A stretch of DNA of 64,000 nucleotides. It comes from Streptomyces sp. DG2A-72. GTDB lineage: Bacteria > Actinomycetota > Actinomycetes > Streptomycetales > Streptomycetaceae. The position numbers and the translations under genes were made by a program. Of the stretch, positions 7,889 to 15,894 are shown in pieces (positions within the stretch are counted from its first letter, which is position 1; each line of letters opens with the position of its first letter). The stretch is from assembly GCF_030499575.1 (NCBI RefSeq), contig NZ_JASTLC010000001.1:5170001-5234000 (forward strand), given 5' to 3'. The notes under the pieces were generated by a model, which saw only the letters and a program-made list of their open reading frames with translations, searched no databases and had not been told where the DNA came from.

Positions 7889-9451
7889 CTAGGGCGACGG
7901 GGTGCTCCGCAGCGAGTCGAGAACCCGTGGTGAGGCCTGCAGTGCCGTGCGCTGCATCAGGTCCACGACACCACGCGTGCCTGCCATCTCCGATCCGCCG
8001 CCGGCCCGGCCGGGGCCCCCGTGCTTCAGGGCGGGAAGCGGCGATCCGTGGCCGGTGGTCTGCGCCATGTTCGTCGAGTCCAGCAGGTGCAGTCGCCCGT
8101 GCCAGGGTGCCGCCTCCTGGACGAAGGCGGTCGTCCAGGCGAGGTCGTCGCCGACGACGGAGGCCGCGAGGCTGCCTCGGCCACGCGCCACCAGGTCCGT
8201 CGCGTGGGCCGTGTCGCGGTAGGCCAACACGGTCGCGGCCGGTCCGAACGGCTCCACCTCGTGAGGTGCGGCGGCGTCCGGGTCGGCGGAGACGAGAAGG
8301 GTGTCGAGGAACGCCCCCCGTTCGGAGTCGGCGTCGACCACCCGGACCTTCTCGGGGTCGCCGTGCACGAAGCGTCCGGACTCCGCGATCTTCCGTGCCG
8401 CCTGCCGTACGTCGTCGCGCTGGGCGAGGCTGACGACCGGCCCCATCCGCACGCCCTCCGCGGCGGGGTTCCCGATGGTGATCCCGGCGAGCTCGGCGGC
8501 GATCGCGTCGAGGGCTGCGGCCTCGTGCTCGCGGGGGACGAGGACGCGGCGGATCGCGGTGCACTTCTGGCCCGCCTTGACGGTCATCTCGGTCACCACC
8601 TCGCGCACGAACGCCTCGAACAGCGGGGAACCCGGGGTGACGTCCGGGGCCAGCACGATGGCGTTGACGGAGTCGGCCTCGGCGTTGAAGCGGACGGAAC
8701 GGGCCACCAAGTTGGGGTGTGTGCGCAGTGTTTCGGCCGTTGCGGCGGAGCCGGTGAAGGAGAGGACGTCCTGCTCGCCGAGCAGACCGAGTGCCGGGCG
8801 CACCGAACCGGCAACCATCTGCAGGGCGCCGGGCGGCAGCACGCCGGCGTCGGTGACGATCCGGACGAGGTGCCCGGTGAGGTACGCGGTCGGGGTGGCC
8901 GGCTTCACCACGCTGGGCATGCCCGCCAGCACGGCCTGGGCGAGCTTCTCCAGCGGCGCCCACACCGGGAAGTTGAAGGCGTTCACCTGGAGCATCAGGC
9001 CTGGGGAGGGGCTGACGAGGTGGACGCCCAGGAAGTCTTCCCCCCGGGCGAGGCGTTCGGCGGGGCCTTCCACGAGGTGGGGCGCGTCCGGCAGCTCGGT
9101 GCGGGCGCGGGCCGCGTAGTCGCGCAGGACGCGGATGCCGCCGTCGACGTCGTAGCGGGCGTCGTCGAGGGTGGCGCCGGCGCGGGTCGAGAGGGCGTAC
9201 AGCTCTTCACGGCGGGCGCGGACGGCCGCGGCGAGCGCGTCCAGGAGGTCGGCCCGCCGGTGGAAGCTCAGCGCGCGCAGCGTGGGGCCGCCGGCGCGGC
9301 GCGCGTGGTCGAACGCACCGGCGAGGTCGAGGCCTTGGGAGGAGACGCGGCAGACCGTCTCGCCGGTGACGGCGTCGTGCACGTCGACTGCCGTCGCATC
9401 GGCGGCAGACGGCGCGACCCAGGTGTCCTGCAGATAGCTCTCGAGAAGCAT
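7889..9451 (-). CDS. Aldehyde dehydrogenase, PaaZ/BoxD-like (semialdehyde-CoA type)
   Basis: 520 residues. The enzyme carries the ALDH substrate motif LMLQVNAFNFPVWAPLEKLAQA and the catalytic cysteine in VKAGQKCTAIRRVLVP (about residue 296), with a glutamate-containing RSVRFNAEADSVNAIV segment. This combination, together with KHGGPGRAGGGSEM near the end, resembles the ALDH half of the phenylacetate protein PaaZ and the dehydroadipyl-CoA semialdehyde dehydrogenase BoxD. It lacks the MaoC hydratase half of PaaZ. It should oxidise an open-chain (CoA-)semialdehyde with NAD(P)+. The 49-bp gap to the upstream extradiol dioxygenase suggests one operon, so it may act on a ring-cleavage product. The exact substrate is uncertain. 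Confidence 0.86.
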   Translation of the reverse strand: MLLESYLQDTWVAPSAADATAVDVHDAVTGETVCRVSSQGLDLAGAFDHARRAGGPTLRALSFHRRADLLDALAAAVRARREELYALSTRAGATLDDARYDVDGGIRVLRDYAARARTELPDAPHLVEGPAERLARGEDFLGVHLVSPSPGLMLQVNAFNFPVWAPLEKLAQAVLAGMPSVVKPATPTAYLTGHLVRIVTDAGVLPPGALQMVAGSVRPALGLLGEQDVLSFTGSAATAETLRTHPNLVARSVRFNAEADSVNAIVLAPDVTPGSPLFEAFVREVVTEMTVKAGQKCTAIRRVLVPREHEAAALDAIAAELAGITIGNPAAEGVRMGPVVSLAQRDDVRQAARKIAESGRFVHGDPEKVRVVDADSERGAFLDTLLVSADPDAAAPHEVEPFGPAATVLAYRDTAHATDLVARGRGSLAASVVGDDLAWTTAFVQEAAPWHGRLHLLDSTNMAQTTGHGSPLPALKHGGPGRAGGGSEMAGTRGVVDLMQRTALQASPRVLDSLRSTPSP

Positions 9452-9500
9452 GGGATACGGCCCGCTTTCTTTCGGTGGGGTCGGGGGACGCGGAGTCGGA

Positions 9501-10385
9501 CTACGGGACCGGGTGGTGACCCCAGATGTCGGCCGTGTACGTACGGCTGACCCAGGTGCTCTCGTCGACCTGCACGCCGCCCGCGCCGATCTCGATGCCG
9601 AAGCCGGCGGGCGACTTCATGTAGAACGAGAACATTCCGTCGTTGGCGTGCTTGCCGAGTGTGGCCATGAGTTCGACGTCGTGCTCGCGCGTGCGGTCGA
9701 GGGCGCGGCCGACCTCCTCCGGGGTGGTCACCTCGCACAGGATGTGGTGGGTGCCCTCGTTCTTGTACGAGCGGATGAAGGCGACGCTGTGGTGTCTCGG
9801 GTTGCAGCCGAGGAAGTAGAACGTGCCCCAGGGGTAGTCGGCGGTGTCGCTGAGCCGGAAGCCCAGGATGTCGCAGTAGAAGTCGACCGCCTCCTGGACG
9901 TGCGGCGTCTTCATCACGACGTGCCCGAGCCCCTGCTCGCCGGTCACGAAGTCGACGCCGAGCGGTGACACGAACTGGCTGGGGGCCAGGCGGCGGCCGC
10001 AGAACAGCTCGGTGCGGATGCCGAGCGGGCCGCCGAAGTGCACCATGCGGGTCACCTGGCGGTCCAGACACTCCTCCTCGGTGCCCGCCGTGACGTCGAC
10101 GCCGGCCTCCTTGAGCCGCACCGTCATCGCGTCGATGGCCGCCCCGTCACGGACCTCCCAGCCGATGACCGTCACACCACCGGTCTCCGCCTCCGTCAGC
10201 CACATGCGGAACGGATGCTGGTCCATCCGCAGGCGATAGCGCACGGGCCCCTCGCCCGGGGCGGAGCCGCTGTCGGACGCAGCCCCGGGCTCGACCGCGA
10301 GGCCGATCACCGTGCGGGCGTACTCCGCCCACGCTGTCGGATCGGGCGCGCCGATCCCTACGTAACCAAGGCTCTGGATCGTCAT
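9501..10385 (-). CDS. Extradiol ring-cleavage dioxygenase (two-domain VOC, BphC/HsaC type)
   Basis: 294 residues from ATG 10383-10385 (MTIQSLGYVGIG). It has two vicinal-oxygen-chelate modules. The catalytic C-terminal half supplies the expected Fe(II)/Mn(II) triad: His in GLGHVVMKTP, His in GTHHILCEV and Glu in GFGIEIGAGG. The YDILGFRLSD-like segment and the YDxF region of type I extradiol enzymes are present. It should open a catechol-type ring next to the two hydroxyls (meta cleavage). It is the first gene of the leftward operon and faces a palindromic probable operator at 10402-10430. Length is normal (about 290-300). The precise catechol is unknown. Confidence 0.9.
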   Translation of the reverse strand: MTIQSLGYVGIGAPDPTAWAEYARTVIGLAVEPGAASDSGSAPGEGPVRYRLRMDQHPFRMWLTEAETGGVTVIGWEVRDGAAIDAMTVRLKEAGVDVTAGTEEECLDRQVTRMVHFGGPLGIRTELFCGRRLAPSQFVSPLGVDFVTGEQGLGHVVMKTPHVQEAVDFYCDILGFRLSDTADYPWGTFYFLGCNPRHHSVAFIRSYKNEGTHHILCEVTTPEEVGRALDRTREHDVELMATLGKHANDGMFSFYMKSPAGFGIEIGAGGVQVDESTWVSRTYTADIWGHHPVP

Positions 10386-10401
10386 GTCGAGGACAATATT
10401 T

Positions 10402-10430
10402 GTTAGACCCTTGACGGTCAAGGCTCTGAC
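10402..10430. promoter_or_regulatory. Probable MarR operator, copy 1 (29-bp palindrome)
   Basis: This 29-bp imperfect palindrome has outer arms gttaga and tctgac and an inner core ttgac-g-gtcaa. It lies 17 bp upstream of the extradiol dioxygenase start and 36 bp upstream of the CMD-like gene, so one protein bound here could control both directions. A related palindrome at 12525-12553 matches at 22 of 29 positions. Confidence 0.72.
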
Positions 10431-10466
10431 GAATACGTTGCCGTCATCGAGCCGAGGAGGACTCCG

Positions 10467-11045
10467 ATGCCGGAGAAGCCCCGCCTGCAGCCCGTCGACG
10501 AGGCGGATCTGCAGGAGAAGACACTGGCGTCGCTGGCGCCGTATCGCGATCAGGACGGCCGGATCTACGCGATCTGGGCGACCCTGGCCCACCACGAGGA
10601 CGCGCTGCGCCGCTACCTCGTCTTCAGCAACCACGTGCTGGGCAAGAACACCCTTCCGCTGAAGTCCCGGGAGCTGATGATCCTGCGGATCGCCGCCCGG
10701 GCGCAGGCCGCGTACGAGTGGGACCAGCACGTCCGCATCGCCCGCCGCGCCGGCCTCACCGACGAGACGATCCTGGCCGCCGCGACCGGCGCCTGGGGCG
10801 ACCTGGACGACCTGGACCAGGTCCTGCTCACCGCCACCGACTCACTCGTCGGCCAGCAGGGCGTCGACGACGAGCTGTGGAACCGGCTGACCGCGCACCT
10901 GAGCACCGAGCAGGTCATCGACGTCCTCTACACCGTCGGCCAGTACCTGACCATCGCCACCGTCATCAACACGCTCGGCGTCCGGACGGAGGGCGACCTC
11001 GCACTGCCCCTCCCGCAGCCCGACCAGAAGGAAGTGCCCGCATGA
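10467..11045 (+). CDS. Carboxymuconolactone decarboxylase-like (AhpD fold) protein
   Basis: 192 residues, started at ATG 10467 with a strong cgaggagg site 8 nt upstream. The all-helical CMD/AhpD fold is recognisable from SRELMILRIAARAQAAYEWDQHVRIARRAG and the later TEQVIDVLYTVGQYLTIATVINTLGV. The CxxC redox pair of AhpD peroxidase partners is absent; the equivalent position reads AQAAYEWDQH. It is therefore more likely a decarboxylase or isomerase-type catabolic enzyme than a peroxidase component. It is the first gene of the rightward operon and overlaps the FAH-family hydrolase by 4 bp. Confidence 0.85.
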   Translation: MPEKPRLQPVDEADLQEKTLASLAPYRDQDGRIYAIWATLAHHEDALRRYLVFSNHVLGKNTLPLKSRELMILRIAARAQAAYEWDQHVRIARRAGLTDETILAAATGAWGDLDDLDQVLLTATDSLVGQQGVDDELWNRLTAHLSTEQVIDVLYTVGQYLTIATVINTLGVRTEGDLALPLPQPDQKEVPA

Positions 11046-11890
11046 AGCTCGCCAACCTCGCCGGCCGTCCCGTCCTCGTGCAGGGCGACCGCGCCCTCGA
11101 CATCGCGGACGCCGGCAAGGGTGCGATCGAGCCGCGCCTGGAGGTCCTGTCCGACCTCTCCCTCCACGAGGAGCTGCGCGCACTCGCCGAGCATGCCGAC
11201 GACGCGGACTGGAAGCCGTTCGACCCGCGCGACCTGGGCCGCGTCGCCAAGCCGTACAAGGCGATCGGGGTGGCCCTCAACTACCGTGCGCACGCCGAGG
11301 AGTCCAACCTCCCCGTGCCGGACGAGCCGTCGGTGTTCGCGAAGTTCGCCTCGTCCGTCGTCGGTCCCTACGACCGGATCGTGGTCGAGCCGCAGTACGA
11401 CAAGGTCGACTACGAGGCCGAACTCGTCGTCGTCATGGGCAGGACCGGAAAGAACATCTCCGAGGCGGACGCCTGGTCCTACGTCGCGGGCGTGACCGCC
11501 GGGCAGGACATCAGCGACCGCCGCGAGCAGTGGCGCAAGCCGATCAACCAGTTCACGCTGCCGAAGTCGTACGACACCTTCAGCCCGATCGGCCCGTACC
11601 TGGTGACCGTCGACGAGTTCGAGGACCCGGACGACATCGAGGTGGCCGGCTGGGTCGACGACCTCGAAGTGCAGCGGGGCCGCACCTCGGACCTGATCTT
11701 CCCCGTGCCCGCGTTGATCGCCTGGCTGTCGAAGCGGGTGACGTTCGAGCCGGGCGACCTGATCTTCACCGGCACCCCGGCCGGCTGCGGCGTCCGCCGC
11801 ACTCCGCGGCTGTACCTGACCGAGGGCAAGATCCTGCGCACCGAGGTCACGGGCGTGGGCACTATGGTCAATCCGGTCGTCGCCGGCTAG
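11042..11890 (+). CDS. Fumarylacetoacetate hydrolase-family protein
   Basis: 282 residues, coupled to the CMD gene by ATGA. The FAH-fold C-terminal domain shows AIGVALNYRAHAEESN, PSVFAKFASSVVGP, and the metal-binding acid in VDYEAELVVVMGR. The terminal active-site loop FTGTPAGCGVRR also fits. Family members hydrolyse acylpyruvates or decarboxylate/hydrate 2-oxo-dienoates formed after meta cleavage. Next to an extradiol dioxygenase, a role on the ring-fission product is the natural inference. An insertion of about 65 N-terminal residues before the core is normal for the two-domain branch. Confidence 0.88.
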   Translation: MKLANLAGRPVLVQGDRALDIADAGKGAIEPRLEVLSDLSLHEELRALAEHADDADWKPFDPRDLGRVAKPYKAIGVALNYRAHAEESNLPVPDEPSVFAKFASSVVGPYDRIVVEPQYDKVDYEAELVVVMGRTGKNISEADAWSYVAGVTAGQDISDRREQWRKPINQFTLPKSYDTFSPIGPYLVTVDEFEDPDDIEVAGWVDDLEVQRGRTSDLIFPVPALIAWLSKRVTFEPGDLIFTGTPAGCGVRRTPRLYLTEGKILRTEVTGVGTMVNPVVAG

Positions 11891-11912
11891 GCCGAGGGAA
11901 GGGTGGGAGACC

Positions 11913-12455
11913 GTGACGGACATCGTGCGCGAGACGGGGAGTGCCGGCGCGAGCCGGACCCGGGAGTTCTCGGAGTTGCTGCGCCACCACCATCGTGAGC
12001 TGGGCACGACCGATCCCCGGGACCTCGACGCGATCGAGATGGTCACCGACCTCACCCGTCTCGAGGCACGGCTCACCAAGGACTTCGAGAAGCACGTCCA
12101 CCGCCCGCTGGGCCTGACCTGGGCGGGCTTCAGGATCCTGAACGCCCTGTGGATCTACGGCCCGCTCGGCCAGCAGGACATCGGCCGGGTCTCCGGATCC
12201 ACCCGCGCCAGCATCTCGAGCGCGCTGGCGACCCTGGAGAGCCGGGGCCTGGTCACCCGCGAGCGGGTCGAGTCCGACCGCCGTCAGCTGTTCGTCGAGC
12301 TGACCCCGGAGGGTCGCGAGACGCTGCGGCAGGCCATCGAGGCCCAGACCAGGCGCGAGCGCGCATGGACCGGCGTACTCCGTGACGACCAGCTCAGTGA
12401 GCTGGTACATCTGCTGCGTACGCTGGTGAACCAGGAGACCCCGCCCGCGGAGTGA
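11913..12455 (+). CDS. MarR-family regulator of the catabolic locus
   Basis: 180 residues from GTG 11913. A winged helix-turn-helix is visible in IYGPLGQQDIGRVSGSTRASISSALATLESRGLVTRERVESDRRQLFVELT, whose wing DRRQ-F matches MarR. It is flanked by helical dimerisation segments, and the N-terminal extension of about 40 residues is longer than usual. MarR proteins are ligand-released repressors that bind palindromes near their own operon. Two matching palindromes (10402-10430 and 12525-12553) flank this operon and are the likely targets. The inducer is probably a pathway substrate or CoA ester. Confidence 0.88.
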   Translation: MTDIVRETGSAGASRTREFSELLRHHHRELGTTDPRDLDAIEMVTDLTRLEARLTKDFEKHVHRPLGLTWAGFRILNALWIYGPLGQQDIGRVSGSTRASISSALATLESRGLVTRERVESDRRQLFVELTPEGRETLRQAIEAQTRRERAWTGVLRDDQLSELVHLLRTLVNQETPPAE

Positions 12456-12524
12456 CCGGGCCCCGGGGAACCGGCCGTCCACCGACTCGTGCTCGGAGCC
12501 GCCGTAGCACGACCGCCGAAAATA

Positions 12525-12553
12525 GTTAGAACCTTTACCGTCAAACATCTAAC
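12525..12553. promoter_or_regulatory. Probable MarR operator, copy 2 (29-bp palindrome)
   Basis: The outer arms gttaga (12525-12530) and tctaac (12548-12553) are perfect inverted repeats around a core containing ttac and gtcaa. It lies 29 bp upstream of the cupin-P450 operon and matches the site at 10402-10430 at 22 of 29 positions. Confidence 0.72.
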
Positions 12554-12582
12554 AGTAGGTTGGTTTCTCAAGGGAGAGAATC

Positions 12583-13113
12583 ATGGTCCGTCGAGTCGTC
12601 ACCGGTGTCAGCCCGAGTGGCAAGCCCGTGATCGTCAGTGACGGCGAGCCGCCGCGCACCAGTCGGTCCGTCCACACCCCCGGCTTCGCCCGCTCCCTCG
12701 TGTGGAACACGGCCGCTCCCGCCGTCCCGTCGGCCGATCCGACGGCATCCCTTCAGTCCTTCGTGCCCGCGCCGGGCGAGACGGTCGCGCTGACCGTCAC
12801 CTTCCCGCCGGCCAGTGTCTACGCCGACCCCGGCTGGGACCCCGCAGCCGCGGCGGCCGAGCAGCTGGAGTTCAGCCCCGGTCTCGCCGAGCTCTTCGAA
12901 CCGGACAACCCGGGCATGCACACGACGCCCACCGTGGACTACGGCGTCGTGCTCTCCGGCGAGCTGGTCCTCGACCTCGACGGCGGCGAGACCGCGGTCC
13001 TCAGGCCCGGCGACATCGTCGTGCAGAACGCCACCCGCCACGCCTGGCGCAACAACGGCACCGAGCCCGCTACGGCGTTCTTCGTCCTGATCGGCGCGGG
13101 CGGCACGTCATGA
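12583..13113 (+). CDS. Cupin-domain protein, first gene of the P450 operon
   Basis: 176 residues (MVRRVVTGVSPSGKPVIVSD). A C-terminal cupin barrel is seen in VDYGVVLSGELVLDLDGGETAVLRPGDIVVQNATRHAWRNNG. The second metal motif keeps its histidine (ATRHAWRN), while in the first motif the usual HxH is replaced by TPTVDYG, so only some of the standard ligands remain. The amino-terminal half (RTSRSVHTPGFARSLVWN) matches a group of cupins that accompany aromatic and terpenoid oxidation genes; function is unknown. The stop overlaps the P450 start (ATGA). An operator-like palindrome lies just upstream. Confidence 0.83.
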   Translation: MVRRVVTGVSPSGKPVIVSDGEPPRTSRSVHTPGFARSLVWNTAAPAVPSADPTASLQSFVPAPGETVALTVTFPPASVYADPGWDPAAAAAEQLEFSPGLAELFEPDNPGMHTTPTVDYGVVLSGELVLDLDGGETAVLRPGDIVVQNATRHAWRNNGTEPATAFFVLIGAGGTS

Positions 13114-14309
13114 GCCCCCTGACGACGGCGGCACCCGGCGCGCCCGTCGTCGAGCTCGACCTGGCCGAGCTGCGCCGCGACCCGTATCCCGCCTACGCCG
13201 AGCTGCGCCGCACCGCACCGCTCGCCTGGGTCCCGTCCGTCGGCCGCCACCTGCTGACCCGGTACGAGGACATCGTCCGCGCCGAGAAGCTCCCCGAGGT
13301 GTTCAGCTCCCGCGAGGAGGGCTCGCTGCTGCTGCGCACGGTCGGCCCGAACATGCTCCGAGAGGACGACCCGGAGCACCGGCGCCTGCGGGCCGCGGCC
13401 GAACCGCCCACCCGCCCCCGCCAGGTCCGCGACCTGTGGGCGGACGCCTTCGAGCGCACCGCGCACGAACTGCTCGACCGCATCGAGGGCCGCGGCGAGG
13501 CCGACCTCATCGCCGACTTCGCGGAGCCGCTCGCCGCCGCCAACCTGGCCCTGGTGCTGGGCCTGCGCAACACGAGCGCCGACGACATCGCCGACTGGTC
13601 GCGGGCGATGATGGCCGGCAACGGCAACTACGCCGACGACCCCGACCTCTGGCTCCGCGCGGAGCAGGCGACCCAGGCCATCGAGGAAGCGGTGGCCGAG
13701 ACGGCCGAGGCCGTGCGCAGCGAGCCCGACGGCTCGGTGATCTCCTCCATGGTCCACGCGGCCGAGCCGGTGGAACTCGCCGAGATCCAGAACAACATCA
13801 AGGTCATCATCGGCGGAGGCGTCAACGAGCCGCGTGACGTCTTCGGCGTCGGCGCCCACGCGCTGCTGCAACGCCCCGAGACACTGGAGAAGGTGCTCAA
13901 GGACCCGGCGTCCTGGAAACGGGTCTTCGAGGAGACCGCCCGCTGGATCTCCCCGATCGGCATGTATCCCCGCCAGCTGACCGAGGACCACGAGATCGCC
14001 GGCGTCACCCTGCCCGCCGGCAGCCGCGTCGCCCTCGTCATCGCCTCCGGCAACCGCGACGAGTCGGTCTTCGAGCGGGCCGACGAGTTCGACCCGGACC
14101 GACCGCACCGCCCCCACCTCGCCTTCGGCGGCGGACCCCACTTCTGCATGGGCGCGTGGGTCGCGCGCCACGAGGTCAGCGCGATCGCCTGGCCCCTCGT
14201 CTTCAGCCGTCTGAAGGGACTGCGCCTCGTCGAAGGCGCGGACGACCGCATGGACGGCTGGGTGTTCCGCGGACTCACCTCGCTGAACGTCACCTGGCAA
14301 ACCCCCTGA
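13110..14309 (+). CDS. Cytochrome P450 (class I, soluble)
   Basis: 399 residues from ATG 13110, coupled to the cupin gene. The heme-ligand loop reads HLAFGGGPHFCMGAWVARHE (Cys of FGGGPHFCMG), the ExxR motif is EETAR, and the length is typical of soluble bacterial P450s. The central I-helix reads KVIIGGGVNEPRDV at about residues 230-243. The usual acidic residue-threonine oxygen-activation pair is replaced by Asn-Glu-Pro, which is atypical. Electrons should come from the ferredoxin and reductase encoded directly downstream. Reaction type (hydroxylation or O-demethylation) cannot be assigned; the nearby MscR gene makes formaldehyde release attractive. Confidence 0.93.
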   Translation: MSPLTTAAPGAPVVELDLAELRRDPYPAYAELRRTAPLAWVPSVGRHLLTRYEDIVRAEKLPEVFSSREEGSLLLRTVGPNMLREDDPEHRRLRAAAEPPTRPRQVRDLWADAFERTAHELLDRIEGRGEADLIADFAEPLAAANLALVLGLRNTSADDIADWSRAMMAGNGNYADDPDLWLRAEQATQAIEEAVAETAEAVRSEPDGSVISSMVHAAEPVELAEIQNNIKVIIGGGVNEPRDVFGVGAHALLQRPETLEKVLKDPASWKRVFEETARWISPIGMYPRQLTEDHEIAGVTLPAGSRVALVIASGNRDESVFERADEFDPDRPHRPHLAFGGGPHFCMGAWVARHEVSAIAWPLVFSRLKGLRLVEGADDRMDGWVFRGLTSLNVTWQTP

Positions 14310-14332
14310 GCCGTCCCCATCGGGAGAACTTC

Positions 14333-14656
14333 ATGCCCACCGTCATCTTCCGGTCGCCCGACGGGACCGAACGCAAGGTCACCGCCGAGTCGGGGACCGT
14401 CCTCATGCAGGCAGCCGTCTCGAACGGCGTCGAGGGCATCGTCGCCGAGTGCGGAGGCAACGCCTCCTGCGCCACCTGCCACGTCTACGTCGCCGAGGAC
14501 CGGTCCGAGCTGGTGGGCCCGCCGGGCAACGTCGAGGACGAGATGCTGGACTTCACCGCCGCCGAACGCCGCCCCACCAGCCGGCTCAGCTGCCAGATCC
14601 AGCTCTCCGACGCCCTGGACGGACTAGTCGTCCACGTGCCCGAGGAGCAGGTATGA
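14333..14656 (+). CDS. [2Fe-2S] ferredoxin (putidaredoxin/adrenodoxin type)
   Basis: 107 residues from ATG 14333 with a gggag ribosome site. Cluster ligands are arranged C-x5-C-x2-C in AECGGNASCATCHVYV, with the fourth cysteine in SRLSCQIQL, the standard spacing for P450-serving 2Fe-2S proteins. The acidic patch EDEMLDFTAAERRP is the usual docking helix. It should shuttle single electrons from the reductase (14653) to the P450 (13110). The stop overlaps the reductase start. Confidence 0.94.
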   Translation: MPTVIFRSPDGTERKVTAESGTVLMQAAVSNGVEGIVAECGGNASCATCHVYVAEDRSELVGPPGNVEDEMLDFTAAERRPTSRLSCQIQLSDALDGLVVHVPEEQV

Positions 14657-15894
14657 CGAGCCCAGCGGGCGTGGTCGTCGTGGGCGGCGGACAGGCCGGG
14701 TTCAGCGTCGTCTCGACGCTGCGCGCATCCGGCTACGACGGTCCCGTCACCGTGTGCGCCGCGGAGCCCCATCTGCCGTACCAGCGGCCGCCGTTGTCGA
14801 AGAAGGCGCACACCGAGCCGGACGGCCCGCGCGTCGAACTGGTGCCGGAGTCCTTCTACGGCGAGCGGGACATCGACCTGCGCCTCGGGGACGACGTGAT
14901 CGCCCTCGACACCGCGGCCCGCACGGTCCTCACCCGGGCCGGCACCCGTCTCTCCTACGACCACCTGGTGCTGGCGACGGGCGCGGACAACCGCCGGTTG
15001 CCCGTCCCCGGCGCCGAGTTGTCCGGCGTCCACGCCCTGCGCTCCCTCGACGACGCCCTGACGATCGGCCGGGCGCTGGAGACGGCCCGTGACGTGGTGG
15101 TCGTCGGCGGCGGGTTCATCGGGCTGGAGCTGGCCCGGGTCGCCCTGGCCCGCGGCGCCCGCGTGACCGTCGTGGAACTGGCCGACCGGCTGCTGAGCCG
15201 GGCCGTGTCACCGGAGCTGGAACCGCGACTGCGGGAGAGGCACGAGCGCGCCGGTGTCCGGGTCCTCACCGGGACTGCCGTACAGGCCCTCGAAGGTACG
15301 GGACGGGTCGAGCGGGTCGTCACCTCGCACGGCGTTCTGCCCGCCGACCTCGTGGTCTACGGCATCGGCGCCGTACCCAGGGACGAACTCGCCCGGGAGG
15401 CCGGGCTGGAGGTGGCCGACGGCGTGGTCGTGGACGAGCAGTTGCGCTCGGTCACCGATCCGCGGGTCTCCGCCGTCGGCGACTGCGCCCGGCATCCGCA
15501 TCCGCACGCGGAGGGGCTGGTGCGGCTGGAGTCCGTGCAGAACGCCATCGACCAGGGGGCGTTGGTGGGCCGCCGTATCGCGGGGTCACCTGCCGCGTAC
15601 GAGAGCCTGCCGTGGTTCTGGAGCGACCAGGGCGACGTCAAGTTGCAGATCGCGGGGCTGCGTTCTGCTTCCGACGACGTGCTGCTGGTGCCGGACGAAT
15701 CCCCCGAGCGGCTGGCCGCGTACGCCTTCCGCGCGGACCGGCTGGTGGCTGTCGAGACGCTGAACTGGCCCGCCGAGCACCTGGCCGCCCGGCGGCTGCT
15801 GGAGCGGCACACGCCGGTGTCGGCCGCCGACCTGGCGGGGACGACCCTCCGCGCGCTCGCCCGCGCCAGACGCACCGCGGAGGTGAGGACATGA
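14653..15894 (+). CDS. FAD-dependent ferredoxin reductase (putidaredoxin-reductase type)
   Basis: 413 residues. An N-terminal FAD dinucleotide fold is seen at VVVVGGGQAGFSVVSTLR, with the NADH-binding fold VVVVGGGFIGLELARVALARG near 145-165. The flavin-contact motif DPRVSAVGDCARHPHP and the reductase-C domain follow. All features match rubredoxin/putidaredoxin reductases of class I P450 systems. It is translationally coupled to both the ferredoxin and the CoA ligase genes (ATGA on each side), which ties the redox chain and CoA activation into one transcript. Confidence 0.94.
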   Translation: MTSPAGVVVVGGGQAGFSVVSTLRASGYDGPVTVCAAEPHLPYQRPPLSKKAHTEPDGPRVELVPESFYGERDIDLRLGDDVIALDTAARTVLTRAGTRLSYDHLVLATGADNRRLPVPGAELSGVHALRSLDDALTIGRALETARDVVVVGGGFIGLELARVALARGARVTVVELADRLLSRAVSPELEPRLRERHERAGVRVLTGTAVQALEGTGRVERVVTSHGVLPADLVVYGIGAVPRDELAREAGLEVADGVVVDEQLRSVTDPRVSAVGDCARHPHPHAEGLVRLESVQNAIDQGALVGRRIAGSPAAYESLPWFWSDQGDVKLQIAGLRSASDDVLLVPDESPERLAAYAFRADRLVAVETLNWPAEHLAARRLLERHTPVSAADLAGTTLRALARARRTAEVRT

